A DNA stretch of 64,000 nucleotides from Methylobacterium nodulans ORS 2060 (lineage in GTDB: Bacteria > Pseudomonadota > Alphaproteobacteria > Rhizobiales > Beijerinckiaceae): assembly GCF_000022085.1 (NCBI RefSeq), contig NC_011894.1:3835001-3899000 (forward strand). Reading direction: 5' to 3'. Below the pieces are notes generated by a model. The model was not told the DNA's origin. It saw only the letters and a program-made list of their open reading frames with translations, and ran no database searches. Within the stretch, counting starts at the first letter, position 1, and each line of letters starts with the position of its first letter. The translations under genes and the position numbers were made by a program. This document shows, piece after piece, positions 15,949-25,509 of the stretch.

Positions 15949-18384
15949 TCAGGCCGCGGCGCGGGCCTCGGCACGTTGCAGCACGGCGGCCAGATCCTCG
16001 GGGCGGAACGGCTTCTCGAGGTGCAGGAACGGGCGCGCGGCACCGGGTAGCTGGCCGCGCGGGCTGGCCAGGACGATCCGGATCCGCGGGTGCTGCCGGA
16101 CCACGGCGGCGGCCAGCTGCAGGCCGCTCATCACCGGCATCGACTGATCGACGATCATCACGTCGAAATCCGCCTGCTCCCCGAGGAGCCGCAGGGCATG
16201 ATCGGCGGATGCCGCCTGGACCACGCCATGCCCGAGATCGGCCAGCGCGTCGGCGACGCTCATCCGCACCAGGCTGTCGCTCTCGACAAGAAGGACACGC
16301 AGCGGCGCGCGCCCGCTCGACGGGGCGGCTGCGATGGCGGCTTGCCGCGCGAGGGCGGGCAGCCAGATCTCCGCGAGGAACGCCGCCTCGCCGCTACCGT
16401 CGTCGCGGAGGCGCCAGCCGCCGCGGAGCCGGCGCACGAGCGGCGCGACCATCGCGAGGGTGGTGGGCCCGCGAGTGCGGGGCGGAGATCCGGGCGCCGG
16501 CCGGCCGCTCGCGACCAGGAGACGCAGGTAGGGCCCCGGCGCGAGGCCGAGGCCCTCGTCGCCATCGGCCTCTTCCTCGGTCGCGGCGATCGCGAGACCC
16601 TGAAGGCCGAGATCCCGAAGATGCAGGGCGATGTTGAGCAGAATGACCTCGACGGTCCGCTCGCTGCAGAGCAGTTTCGGCAGGTGCGGCGGCAGACGGT
16701 CGACCACCGGCGTGTTGTGCAGCACGTTCGCCTGCAGGAAGGGGACGAAGGACGCGATCACCACCGAGAGGTCGCACTCGGCCGTCGTTTCGTCCTCGCT
16801 TCGCACGAAGGTCAGCATGCTCCGGGTCAGCGCCCGGCCCCGCAGGGCGCCGGCCAGCGCCGTGTCGACGAAGCGCGCCAGCTCCCCTTCGAGCTGATTG
16901 CGGCGCTTCAGCGTGCCGAGGCTGGCCAGAATCACTGTCAGGATGTCGTTGATGTCATGAACGATGCCGTCCGTGACGCGGCGCAGGACAGGGTTGCGCC
17001 GCCGGTCGGCCTTCAGCGGGACCGCCCCTTCCTCGTCCTGCCCGCGCAGCGCGCGGCTGAGGACGTGCAGACGCCATCCCCCCTCGCAGGAGGCGGGGCG
17101 GCGCAGGACACGCACGAGAACCCGGCTCCCGGTCCCCGGCGGGGTGGCGCGGAGGCGCAGCACGACGTCGTGAAGCCCGTCCGTCCTGGCGGCCGATTCG
17201 AGCGCGCGGTCGAGGAGCGCGCGGTCCGCAGCCTCGATCCGCTCCTTCAGGGCCGCCATGTCCGCCGTCAGGTCGACCGGTCCCGCGGCGGGCAGGCCCA
17301 CCCGGTCCGCCCACACCACCCGTTGCGTGCCCGGATCGATCTCCCAGCAGGTCCAGCCGGACATCGCCTCGAACGAGGTCAGCCGGCCCTGGATGCGGTC
17401 GAGGCCCATCTCCGCCCCGGCGAGCATGCAGGCCGTGCTGCGCGCCCGGTCGAGGAGCGCGCGGGCGAGGTCGTCACATTCCCGAATGCGCGAGCCGGCC
17501 TCGGCCGGCCCGCCGGACGGCGCCGCGAGCTGCGCCAGCAGCCGTGCGGTGCGGTGGGCCAGGACGTAGCCGAGCCCGGCAGCGCCGAGCACGAGCGCGA
17601 AGCCCAGCGCCAGGGCAGGGGGGGCACGGCGCGGGGGCGGGATGGCATCGGGGGCGAGCCGGGCCGTGACCGCCCAGCCCGGGCTCGCCAGGCTTGGGCC
17701 GGCGCGCGTCGGGCTCGACATCCCCTCGCCATGGGGCGTCGCGGGCCCGCCGAGGAGCCGGCCGTCGGCGCCCCTGACCGAAAAGGTGGCGCTCCCGCCG
17801 TCGCCGTCGAAGGACCGGCGAACGCGATCCGCGATGTCGCTGAAAAAGGCCGGGCCGACACCCAGCACGAGGCAGTCCGACTGTCCCGGCACGCCGAGCG
17901 AGACCAGGAGGTCGAACGGTCTGTCCGTGTCCCCCTCGCCGGGACCCGTCACCACGGCGATCTGGGCGCGCCGTATCCGCAGCAGCGCGATCTGCTGGCC
18001 GAGGCCGGTCGTGCGCCGCCGCGGATTGCTCGCGATCGTCACGGTGCCGTCGGCCGCGACGAGGGCGGCCTCCCGGTAGGCGGGTTTCAGGCGGAGAAAG
18101 TCCCGCATGATGCCAAGCCCGTCGGACGCGGCCGGGCCGGAGCCCGCGGATCTCAGCAGGAGCGCCAGCATGCGGGCATCGGCCTCGATCTGGTTCAGAT
18201 CGTGGTCGATCGCATCCGCGTAGGCGCGCGACAGCACGAGCTCCGCGCGACGGATCGCGGCGTCCCGGTCGGGGGCGGACGCGAGCGTGAAGGCGAGCCA
18301 AGCGAGTGCGACCACGACGGCCGCGACGCCGGCCAGCTGTGCGGCATTCAGAACCTTCAGGGGAATCCGCACGGAGTCCAGCAT
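15949..18384 (-). CDS. Membrane hybrid histidine kinase with degenerate kinase core and C-terminal receiver
   Basis: 811 aa. Two membrane segments (about residues 13-36 and 262-285) bracket a ~225-residue periplasmic sensor. A PAS-like part (SGWTCWEIDPGTQRVVWADR) precedes a phosphoacceptor-like helix with His near residue 475 (VTDGIVHDINDILTVILASL). The ATP-binding region that follows is poor: I cannot find the usual N box or DxGxG. The C-terminal receiver has an intact phosphorylation site (FDVMIVDQSMPVMSG, Asp near 745) and the conserved Lys (HLEKPFRPED). The protein may be a phosphatase or a receiver-only relay rather than an active kinase. It is upstream of bcsS-bcsA on the same strand, so control of cellulose synthesis is possible but unproven. 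Confidence 0.8.
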   Translation of the reverse strand: MLDSVRIPLKVLNAAQLAGVAAVVVALAWLAFTLASAPDRDAAIRRAELVLSRAYADAIDHDLNQIEADARMLALLLRSAGSGPAASDGLGIMRDFLRLKPAYREAALVAADGTVTIASNPRRRTTGLGQQIALLRIRRAQIAVVTGPGEGDTDRPFDLLVSLGVPGQSDCLVLGVGPAFFSDIADRVRRSFDGDGGSATFSVRGADGRLLGGPATPHGEGMSSPTRAGPSLASPGWAVTARLAPDAIPPPRRAPPALALGFALVLGAAGLGYVLAHRTARLLAQLAAPSGGPAEAGSRIRECDDLARALLDRARSTACMLAGAEMGLDRIQGRLTSFEAMSGWTCWEIDPGTQRVVWADRVGLPAAGPVDLTADMAALKERIEAADRALLDRALESAARTDGLHDVVLRLRATPPGTGSRVLVRVLRRPASCEGGWRLHVLSRALRGQDEEGAVPLKADRRRNPVLRRVTDGIVHDINDILTVILASLGTLKRRNQLEGELARFVDTALAGALRGRALTRSMLTFVRSEDETTAECDLSVVIASFVPFLQANVLHNTPVVDRLPPHLPKLLCSERTVEVILLNIALHLRDLGLQGLAIAATEEEADGDEGLGLAPGPYLRLLVASGRPAPGSPPRTRGPTTLAMVAPLVRRLRGGWRLRDDGSGEAAFLAEIWLPALARQAAIAAAPSSGRAPLRVLLVESDSLVRMSVADALADLGHGVVQAASADHALRLLGEQADFDVMIVDQSMPVMSGLQLAAAVVRQHPRIRIVLASPRGQLPGAARPFLHLEKPFRPEDLAAVLQRAEARAAA

Positions 18385-18824
18385 CCATCGCTCCGCCAGA
18401 TCGGCAGCCTGGCCGTGGCCGTCCGGAAGCGGCCGCGCTCCAGCCGAACGAGCGCGGGAAGGCTTTAAGGCTCGGTTAACGATACGGGGTTGAGAGGATC
18501 GAAGGGTGGGGCGTTGGTGGTCATGCTCGCACCACTCCTATCGCACAGGCGCGCGATCGCACGTTGCAGCGAGGCCCGGATCTGCGGGGCTTGGCGCTCC
18601 TGACCGGGGAGGCCTGGCCTTTTCGCGCTTCAGGGCTCCTCATCCGGCCAAGGCCGGGCTAACTGGTCAGGAGACATCATGCGGCCGGGTAGGGCAGGAT
18701 CCCGCCTCGTCACGACGCCTCCCCGGGTTGGAAAAAGTCCGAAAAGCATAATGATTCCGTGAGGCGGACGCCTGTGTTTGGTAACCGCAAGCGACTGTCG
18801 CTTCCTGCATCTGGAAATACCTGC
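18385..18824. other. Divergent promoter region
   Basis: A gap between the divergently read hybrid kinase and amidase genes. It must hold both promoters, but I cannot place them. No gene or strong repeat seen. Confidence 0.4.
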
Positions 18825-20108
18825 ATGACTTCCATCCGTGACGACCTCGAGCGCCGCCTCTCGGCGACCGAGGAACCTGCCAGCCGCCACGTCTTCACGA
18901 CGCTCTATCCGGAGGCCGCTCGCGCAGCGGCCGACGCCGCCGATGCCCGCCGCCGGGTCGGAATCTCCCTCGGGCCGCTCGACGGCGTCATCGTGTCGAT
19001 CAAGGACCTGTTCGACGTTGCGGGCGAGCCCACCACGGCGGGCTCGGCGATCCGGCGCAAGGCGGTCCCGGCCGCGCAGGATGCCCCCGTGGTGGCGCGC
19101 CTGCGGCGGGCCGGCGCGGTCATCATCGGCAAGACCAACATGTCGGAATTCGCCTTCTCGGGCCTCGGGCTCAATCCCCATTGGGGCACGCCCGGCAATG
19201 CCGCGGATCCGACCCGCATACCGGGCGGCTCCTCCTCGGGGGCCGGCGTCTCGGTGGCGCTCGGCACCAGCGACATCGCCATCGGCACCGATACGGGAGG
19301 ATCGATCCGAATCCCTGCGGCACTGAACGGGGTCGTCGGCTTCAAGCCGACGGCGCGGCGCGTGCCGCTCGCGGGTGCCTTTCCGCTCTCGCCCTCCCTC
19401 GACTCGATCGGCCCGCTCGCGCGGTCCGTTCAGGCCTGCGCGGACGCCGACACGGTTCTGTCCGGCGAGGAGTTCGGTCCGCTGCGTCCGGTGGCCTTGC
19501 GCGATCTGCGCGTCGGCGTGCCGCGCGGGCTCCTCTTCACCGAAACCGATCCGATGGTGGCGCAGGCCTTCGAGGCCGCGCTCGGCCGGCTCGGCACGGA
19601 GAGCGTGCGCATTTCCGACATCGCCCTCGACGATCTGCTCGCCCGCATGGCGGAGGCGACGGCAGCCGCTCCGGTGGCTTCCGTCGAGGCCGCCGAGATC
19701 CACGCCGATTGGATCGATGCCGAGGAGGCCGCGTTCGATCCGCGCGTTCATGCGCGCATCTCACGCGGCCGCACCGTGACGGCCGGAACCTACATCCGCA
19801 TGATGCGGGCGCGCGCCGAGCTGATCCGTGCCTGCGACGACCGCCTGGCCGGGATCGACCTGCTGGCGCTTCCGGCCACCGCGATCCCCGCCGTGCCGAT
19901 CGCCGCCATGGCCGAGGACGAGGCCTTCACGCGCACCAACCTGCTGATGCTGCGCAACACCATGGTCGGCAATCTGTTCGACCTGACCGGCGTCTCCCTC
20001 CCGCTCCCGGGGCAGGCGCTCCCGGTCGGCCTCATGCTGCTCGCCCGTCACGGCCAGGACCGGAGGCTCCTGGAGATCGCGGCGGCCGTGGAGGCACGGC
20101 TGTGCTGA
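18825..20108 (+). CDS. Amidase signature family hydrolase
   Basis: 427 aa from the ATG at 18825. Amidase-signature enzymes hydrolyse amides with a Ser-cisSer-Lys triad. All three are visible: Lys in SIKDLFDVAGEPT, the cis-Ser in PGGSSSGAGVSVALG, and the nucleophile Ser in TDTGGSIRIPAALNGVVGFKP. Length is typical of AtzE/GatA-like members. The C-terminal part (LLALPATAIPAVPI) is where specificity residues lie, so the substrate cannot be read from sequence. It precedes the GntR-controlled catabolic genes but is separated from them by a 316-bp gap with a palindromic repeat, and its link to them is inferred. Confidence 0.88.
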   Translation: MTSIRDDLERRLSATEEPASRHVFTTLYPEAARAAADAADARRRVGISLGPLDGVIVSIKDLFDVAGEPTTAGSAIRRKAVPAAQDAPVVARLRRAGAVIIGKTNMSEFAFSGLGLNPHWGTPGNAADPTRIPGGSSSGAGVSVALGTSDIAIGTDTGGSIRIPAALNGVVGFKPTARRVPLAGAFPLSPSLDSIGPLARSVQACADADTVLSGEEFGPLRPVALRDLRVGVPRGLLFTETDPMVAQAFEAALGRLGTESVRISDIALDDLLARMAEATAAAPVASVEAAEIHADWIDAEEAAFDPRVHARISRGRTVTAGTYIRMMRARAELIRACDDRLAGIDLLALPATAIPAVPIAAMAEDEAFTRTNLLMLRNTMVGNLFDLTGVSLPLPGQALPVGLMLLARHGQDRRLLEIAAAVEARLC

Positions 20109-20245
20109 CCTGACCTGCAGCGCTCGGGCTGGCGGGCGGAAACCCGCCGGAAGCCGGCGGCCGGATCGCGACGGACGGCGTTCTCCCGATCGCTTCGCCA
20201 TGCCGCCGCCGGACCAGCCGACCGTGTGACAAACCCTCCCCCCTG

Positions 20246-20290
20246 TCCCGGGCGCATGCAGCGTCAGCGGAATGCGACCCGGGACCCAGC
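20246..20290. repeat. 45-bp palindromic element, left copy
   Basis: A hairpin with arms TCCCGGG-CGCAT and ATGCG-A-CCCGGGA plus a short tail CCCAGC. A reverse-orientation copy at 32588-32632 differs at one base of 45. The two copies enclose the GntR-to-GMC oxidoreductase genes. The rest of the 20109-20424 gap holds no gene that I can see. Confidence 0.8.
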
Positions 20291-20424
20291 AAAGGAAGTC
20301 GCGCAGCGACCGCTTGTCAGCGCCGGTCCGTCGTATTGAGCCGCTTTGCGGCACATCCTTGTGCTGGTTCCCGGATCTCCTTCCACTTCGTTTCAGTCGT
20401 CCGGGACAGGGAGACTGCGCCCGC

Positions 20425-21141
20425 TCAGGAGGTCTCCGCCGCGGCCTGGACGTGGACCAGCAGACCCTGGCCGCCCCGTTCGATATCCTCGCGGACGGCG
20501 TCCCGTGCCTCCTCGGGATCCCTGCGCCGCAAGGCGTCGATCACGCGGCGATGCGGGTGTGGCTCCCAATCCGGCAAGCCACCATCGTAGAGATGGGACA
20601 GGATCGGCCCGCAGCGGACCCAGAGCATCTCGACGATCTCGTAGAGGACGGGCAGGCGTCCCAGGCGGCAGAGGGCGAGATGGAACTCGGTGTTCAGGTT
20701 CACCGCCCTGGCGAAGGCCTGCGTCTGGTGACAGGCGGTGATGGCCTCGTGAATGGCCGCGAGCCCGTCGATCTCGTCTGCTGACGCGATCCTTGCCGCG
20801 GTCGCGGCCGCCCGGCCCTCGAGGTCGATCCGGATCGCCCGGATCTCGAGAAGCTCGGAGAGCGTCAGCATCGGGACGATGACGGTCCCGCGCGCATCGA
20901 GCGCGAGCGCCTTCTCGGAGACGAGCCGGAGCAGCGCCTCCCGCATGGGCGTCGCGCTGATGCCGAAGCGGGCCGACATCGGCCGCAGCCGCAGGCGTTC
21001 GGCCGGGCGCAGCTGACCCCGCATCAGGGCCGAGCGCAGCTCCGCATAGGCGCGCTCGCCGAGATTCTCGCGAACGAGCGGGCGCACCCAGTCGGTCGGT
21101 TCGGTTTCGGGCTGATTCTGCGGCGCGGAACGGCTTGACAT
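20425..21141 (-). CDS. GntR-family transcriptional regulator (FCD/FadR type)
   Basis: 238 aa. The N-terminal winged helix-turn-helix (residues ~25-90: LGERAYAELRSALMRGQL, MSARFGISATPMREALLRL) is followed by an all-helical FCD ligand domain with the metal-binding pattern (LNTEFHLALCRLG, then HPHRRVIDALRRRDPEEAR). FCD regulators usually bind an organic acid and repress a neighbouring catabolic operon. The gene is divergent from the dehydrogenase at 21241. A perfect palindrome with the GntR-type half-site TTGTTA lies between them, so it most likely controls both directions. Confidence 0.92.
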   Translation of the reverse strand: MSSRSAPQNQPETEPTDWVRPLVRENLGERAYAELRSALMRGQLRPAERLRLRPMSARFGISATPMREALLRLVSEKALALDARGTVIVPMLTLSELLEIRAIRIDLEGRAAATAARIASADEIDGLAAIHEAITACHQTQAFARAVNLNTEFHLALCRLGRLPVLYEIVEMLWVRCGPILSHLYDGGLPDWEPHPHRRVIDALRRRDPEEARDAVREDIERGGQGLLVHVQAAAETS

Positions 21142-21160
21142 GCGGCCCTGTCTCGGTCGA

Positions 21161-21178
21161 AATTTGTTATAACAAATT
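21161..21178. promoter_or_regulatory. Candidate GntR operator
   Basis: A perfect 18-bp palindrome, AATTTGTTATAACAAATT, 20 bp upstream of the regulator start and 63 bp upstream of the divergent dehydrogenase start. FCD-type GntR regulators commonly bind short AT-rich palindromes of this form; in this GC-rich sequence it stands out. Confidence 0.8.
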
Positions 21179-21240
21179 ACGAGCCTGCCTCATAGCAGGG
21201 CAGGCGGCGACGGTCAGCACCATCGCAATCCGGGAGGATC

Positions 21241-22290
21241 ATGTTCGCGCTGCGCAAATCGGCGACTGCGTTCGGGGCCGATCTCATGGAGATCGATCGG
21301 CCGGGCCGTCCCGCGCCCGGCTTCGTGACGATCGACGTCGCGGCGGCAGGGATCTGCGGCAGCGATCTCCACGCCTACGAATGGACGCCCGGCTACGAGT
21401 TCATGGCGATGGCCATGCCGGTGACGCTGGGCCATGAATTCTCCGGGGTCGTGCGCGAGGTCGGGGAGGGCGTCACGGGCCTCGCGGCCGGCGATTCCGT
21501 CACCTGTTGGCCGACGGTCGCGTGCGGCGCCTGCGAGGCCTGCCGGTCCGGCGAGCCGCAGCATTGCCAGAACCGCGCCATCATCGGGCTGCACTGCGAC
21601 GGCGGCTTCGCCGAGACGGTGACGGTCCCGGCCCGCAACTGCCGCCCCCTGCCGGCGGGACTTCCCCTCGACGTTGCAGCCCTGGCCGAGCCGCTCGCGG
21701 TTGCCGTGAACGCGGTCGACGTGGCCGAGGTGCAGCCGGGCGAGCGCGTCGTGGTGCTCGGCCCGGGCCCGATCGGCCTCGGCATCGCCTGGATCGCGCA
21801 GGGCCGCGGCGCCAGAGTCCTTCTCGCGGGCCTCGATGATGGTGTGCGCCTCGCGACGGCGCGCCGGATGGGCATCGCGCAATGCGTCGACCTGCGCGAG
21901 GAGAGCCTGGAGCAGGCGACCCGCCGGGTTTTCGGCGGCCCGGCCGACCGGGTCATCGAGGCGACGGGCGTGGCGCGCTCCGTCTCGGATGGCCTCGCGG
22001 TCCTGCGCTCCGGCGGCGTCATGGTGGTCGCCGGCATCCATTCCGCCCCCCTCGCCCTCGACCTCACGCATTTCGTGCGCAGCAAGAAGCAGCTGCGCGC
22101 CGCCCACGACACGACGGCCCGGGCCCTCGACGAGGCGATCCGGCTGCTTGCGCAGCACGCGGATACCCTGGCGGTCCTCATCACCCATCGGCAGCCGCTC
22201 GCCCGGGCGGTGGAGGCGTTCGAACTCGCGCGCAGCCGCACGGCCGTCAAGGTGATGCTCATCCCGGCCACGGCGGGAGGGGCGGCATGA
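21241..22290 (+). CDS. Zinc-dependent medium-chain alcohol/polyol dehydrogenase
   Basis: 349 aa; GGGAGG precedes the ATG. The medium-chain dehydrogenase pattern is complete: catalytic zinc ligands (GICGSDLH and TLGHEFSG), the four-Cys structural zinc loop (CGACEACRSGEPQHC), and a Rossmann motif (VVVLGPGPIGLGIAWIAQG). Resemblance is to the threonine/sorbitol dehydrogenase branch. First gene of the GntR-controlled operon. It presumably oxidises a secondary alcohol taken up by the transporter encoded downstream; the actual substrate is unknown. Confidence 0.9.
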   Translation: MFALRKSATAFGADLMEIDRPGRPAPGFVTIDVAAAGICGSDLHAYEWTPGYEFMAMAMPVTLGHEFSGVVREVGEGVTGLAAGDSVTCWPTVACGACEACRSGEPQHCQNRAIIGLHCDGGFAETVTVPARNCRPLPAGLPLDVAALAEPLAVAVNAVDVAEVQPGERVVVLGPGPIGLGIAWIAQGRGARVLLAGLDDGVRLATARRMGIAQCVDLREESLEQATRRVFGGPADRVIEATGVARSVSDGLAVLRSGGVMVVAGIHSAPLALDLTHFVRSKKQLRAAHDTTARALDEAIRLLAQHADTLAVLITHRQPLARAVEAFELARSRTAVKVMLIPATAGGAA

Positions 22291-22358
22291 CGGCGATGCG
22301 GACGATCGTCCTTAGGTGAAAGCGACCACGGCGCAGCGTCTCGGGAAAGGACACGAGC

Positions 22359-24104
22359 ATGACTATCGCGGCGAGATCCGCCTCTCCGGACGCGGGAGGC
22401 AACATGACCGGTGCCGACGCGCTCGCCGCTGCCCTGCAGCGTCACGGCGTGCGGGAGGTCTTCGGCCAGAGCATCCCCTCGGCCCTGTTCCTGGCCGCCC
22501 CGCATTACGGCATCCGGCAGATCGGCTATCGCACGGAGAATGCCGGCGCGGCGATGGCGGATGCCTTCGCCCGCATCTCCGGCCGGGTCGGCGTGGTGGC
22601 GGCGCAGAACGGCCCGGCCGCGACGCTGCTCGTCCCCGGCCTGGCTGAGGCGCTCAAGGCGTCGATCCCGGTGGTCGCCATCGTGCAGGACGTCAACCGC
22701 CGCTTCACCGACAAGAACGCCTTCCAGGAACTCGATCATGTCGCGCTCTTCTCGGGCGTGGCGAAGTGGGTGCGCCGCATCGGCGACCCGAGCCGGATCG
22801 ACGATTACGTGGACATGGCCTTCACGGCGGCGAGCACCGGCCGGCCCGGGCCCGCGGTGCTGCTCGTGCCCCTCGACATCCTGGACGAGCGGGCGGAGAT
22901 CGATGCGGTCGCGCCGCGGCGCGCGGCGAGCCTCGGCGCCTACCCGCTCGACCGCACGGTCGCGGATCCCGCCCGCATCGCGGAGGCGGCCTCCCTGATC
23001 GCGGCCGCGCAGCGGCCGGTCGTGATCGCGGGCGGCGGCGTCCATTCCTCGGGCGCCAGCGCGGAACTCGCGGCGCTCCAGGCCCTCGGCCTGCCCGTCG
23101 GCACCACCGTGATGGGCAAGGGCGCGGTCGACGAGACGAACCCGCTCTCGCTCGGCGTCGTCGGGTACTTCATGGCGCCCCGCAGCCGCTCCTCCCACCT
23201 GCGGGAGGTCGTCACGGGGGCCGATGTGGTGCTCCTCGTCGGCAACCGGGCGAACCAGAACGGCACCGACAGCTGGTCCCTCTACCCGCGCGAGGCCCGC
23301 TACGTGCACATCGACGTGGACGGGGGCGAGATCGGGCGGAACTACGAGGCTCTGCGGCTCGCCGGTGACGCCAAGCTCACGCTCGCGGCGCTGACCGAGG
23401 CGCTGCGCGCAACCGGCCTACCCGGCTCGCAGGATCGCCGGGCGGCCCTGGAGGCGCAGATCGCCGATGCCCGGGCGCGTCACGCCGAGGACATGCGCCG
23501 CCTCGTCGACATGGAGGCGGTGCCGGTCCGGCCCGAGCGGATCATGGCGGAGATCGACGCCGTCGTCACGCCCGAGACGATCATGGTCGCGGATGCGAGC
23601 TACGCCTCGATCTGGATCGCGAACTTCCTCACCGCCCGCAAGCCCGGGCAGCGCTTCCTGACGCCGCGCGGCATCGCGGGGCTCGGCTGGGGCCTGCCCT
23701 TCGCGCTTGGCGCCAAGACGGCCCGCCCGGACGCGCCGGTGATCTGCGTCACCGGCGATGGCGGCTTCGGGCATGTCTGGTCCGAGCTCGAGACGGCGCG
23801 GCGCATGCGGCTCCCGGTCGTGCTCATCGTGCTGAACAACCAGATTCTCGGCTATCAGAAGCACGCCGAGCTCTCGCTGTTCGGCAACTTCACGGATGTC
23901 TGCCACTTCGAGGCCGTCGACCACGCGGCGATCGCGCGGGCCTGCGGCTGCACGGGCGTCAGGATTGAGCGGCCGGGCGAGCTCTCGGGGGCGCTGCGCG
24001 ACGCGCTGGCGGCGGACAGCGTGACGGTGATCGACGTCGTGACCGACCAGCGGGCCTATCCGCCGATCACCAGCTTCGAGGGGAAGGACGCGCTCGCGTA
24101 CTGA
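22359..24104 (+). CDS. Thiamine-diphosphate-dependent enzyme, acetolactate synthase-like
   Basis: 581 aa. Three-domain ThDP enzyme. The activating Glu is in RTENAGAAMADAFARISG, the central domain has PVVIAGGGVHSSGASAELAA, and the cofactor motif is GDGGFGHVWSELETARRMRL ending in NNQ. The fold suits acetolactate synthase, benzaldehyde lyase, oxalyl-CoA decarboxylase and 2-hydroxyacyl lyases alike. Its place between an alcohol dehydrogenase and an uptake system argues for cleavage or decarboxylation of a 2-keto acid in catabolism rather than branched-chain amino acid synthesis. An alternative start at 22404 has a closer ribosome site (GGGAGGC). Confidence 0.88.
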   Translation: MTIAARSASPDAGGNMTGADALAAALQRHGVREVFGQSIPSALFLAAPHYGIRQIGYRTENAGAAMADAFARISGRVGVVAAQNGPAATLLVPGLAEALKASIPVVAIVQDVNRRFTDKNAFQELDHVALFSGVAKWVRRIGDPSRIDDYVDMAFTAASTGRPGPAVLLVPLDILDERAEIDAVAPRRAASLGAYPLDRTVADPARIAEAASLIAAAQRPVVIAGGGVHSSGASAELAALQALGLPVGTTVMGKGAVDETNPLSLGVVGYFMAPRSRSSHLREVVTGADVVLLVGNRANQNGTDSWSLYPREARYVHIDVDGGEIGRNYEALRLAGDAKLTLAALTEALRATGLPGSQDRRAALEAQIADARARHAEDMRRLVDMEAVPVRPERIMAEIDAVVTPETIMVADASYASIWIANFLTARKPGQRFLTPRGIAGLGWGLPFALGAKTARPDAPVICVTGDGGFGHVWSELETARRMRLPVVLIVLNNQILGYQKHAELSLFGNFTDVCHFEAVDHAAIARACGCTGVRIERPGELSGALRDALAADSVTVIDVVTDQRAYPPITSFEGKDALAY

Positions 24105-24269
24105 ACGCGGCGTGCGGTGGCCGGGAGACGAGACAAGTGCGGGGAACCCCTCTCCCGCCCGGGAGAGGGGAGGGCCCGCGCCGCTCGGACACTCCGGCGT
24201 GATGCGCGAACGGAACGGCCGATTTTCGGGACGGGCGGTCACAGCCCGCGAGCGATGAGGGGAGGAATC

Positions 24270-25475
24270 ATGGGACAGTCTGTCGTCACGCGCGCCGTCC
24301 TGGCCGCATTGTTCGGACTCGCGGCCAATGCGGCGCAGGCCGAGGTGAAGTTCGGTGCGCTCTACCCGTTCAGCGGCCAGCTCGCGCTGCTCGGCGAGGA
24401 GAGCGCGCGCGGGCTCGAGATCGCGGTCGACGAGATCAACGCGGCCGGCGGCGTCCAGGGCGAGAAGGTGGTGCTCGTCCGCGGCGATGCGGTGGACAAC
24501 AACCAGGCCATTGGCGAGGCGCGCCGCCTGATCGCGCTCGAGCGGGTGGCGGCGATCTTCGGCACCTATTCGTCGGCCCGCTCCATCGCGGCGAGCCAGG
24601 TGGCGGAGCTCTCCGGCGTGCCGTATTTCGAACTCGGCGCCGTCGCCGACGAGGTCACGGGCCGCGGCCTCAAGTTCCTCTACCGCACCAATCCGACCGC
24701 CGAGGACATGGGCAAGCTCGCGGTCGAGATGATCGTCACCAAGGTCGCGGGCGGCCTCGGCAAGAAGCCGGAAGACCTGAAGATCGGCATCATCCACGAG
24801 GATTCGAGCTACGGCACCTCGGTCGCCGGGCATCAGAAGAAGTTCGCGGCGGCGGCCAAGCTGAACGTGGTCACCGTGCAGCCCTATCCGGCCGCGACGG
24901 TCGACATGTCCTCGCTCGTCCTCGACCTCAAGCGGCGCGGCGTCGATATCGTGCTGCAGACCTCCTACCAGAACGACTCCGTCCTGTTCCTGCAGCAGGC
25001 GAACGAGGCCGGCTTCAAGCCGGGCGCGATCATCGGCGGGGGCGGCGGCTACTCCATGCAGCCGACCGCCGACGCGGTCGGTCACTCTGTCATTGAGGGC
25101 GTGCTCGACACCGACTTCACCCAGTTCCTCGTGAACACCAAGTACACGCCGGGCATCGAGGGCTTCGTCGAGACCTACAAGAAGAAGTACAACGCCAGCC
25201 CGCGCTCCGGCCATTCTCTCAACAACTATGTCGGGGCGAAGGTCATCCTGGAGGCGCTCAACAAGACGAAGGGCTTCACGCCGGACACGATCACCAAGGC
25301 GATGAAGGAGATCGACGTCAAGCCGGGCGTGACGGCAGTCGGCTACGGCATCAAGTTCGGCGCCAATAACCAGAACGAACGGGCCGCCATGATGGGCATG
25401 CAGTGGCAGAACGGCAAGCTCGTCACCGTCTATCCGGACGAGGCCGCCGTGTCGCCCATGCAGCTGCGCAAGTAG
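24270..25475 (+). CDS. ABC transporter periplasmic binding protein, branched-chain amino acid type
   Basis: 401 aa from the ATG at 24270, with GGGGAGGAAT as ribosome site; longer in-frame starts upstream read through non-coding sequence. A signal peptide (VLAALFGLAANAAQA) is followed by the type I periplasmic-binding fold typical of HAAT/LivJ proteins: VKFGALYPFSGQLALLGEES, GLEIAVDEINAAGGVQGEKV, IAASQVAELSGVPYFELGA and GIIHEDSSYGTSV. The ligand is probably a small carboxylate, amide or aromatic acid. A 15-bp hairpin follows the stop, which may keep this mRNA in excess over the permease part. Confidence 0.92.
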   Translation: MGQSVVTRAVLAALFGLAANAAQAEVKFGALYPFSGQLALLGEESARGLEIAVDEINAAGGVQGEKVVLVRGDAVDNNQAIGEARRLIALERVAAIFGTYSSARSIAASQVAELSGVPYFELGAVADEVTGRGLKFLYRTNPTAEDMGKLAVEMIVTKVAGGLGKKPEDLKIGIIHEDSSYGTSVAGHQKKFAAAAKLNVVTVQPYPAATVDMSSLVLDLKRRGVDIVLQTSYQNDSVLFLQQANEAGFKPGAIIGGGGGYSMQPTADAVGHSVIEGVLDTDFTQFLVNTKYTPGIEGFVETYKKKYNASPRSGHSLNNYVGAKVILEALNKTKGFTPDTITKAMKEIDVKPGVTAVGYGIKFGANNQNERAAMMGMQWQNGKLVTVYPDEAAVSPMQLRK

Positions 25476-25509
25476 CCACGCTTCCCGGCGAGGGAGCGGC
25501 CGCTCCCTC

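Noticed and set aside
22359..24104. Assignment as acetolactate synthase (ilvB)
   Set aside because: No small-subunit gene follows and the neighbours are catabolic; only the ThDP family can be supported.
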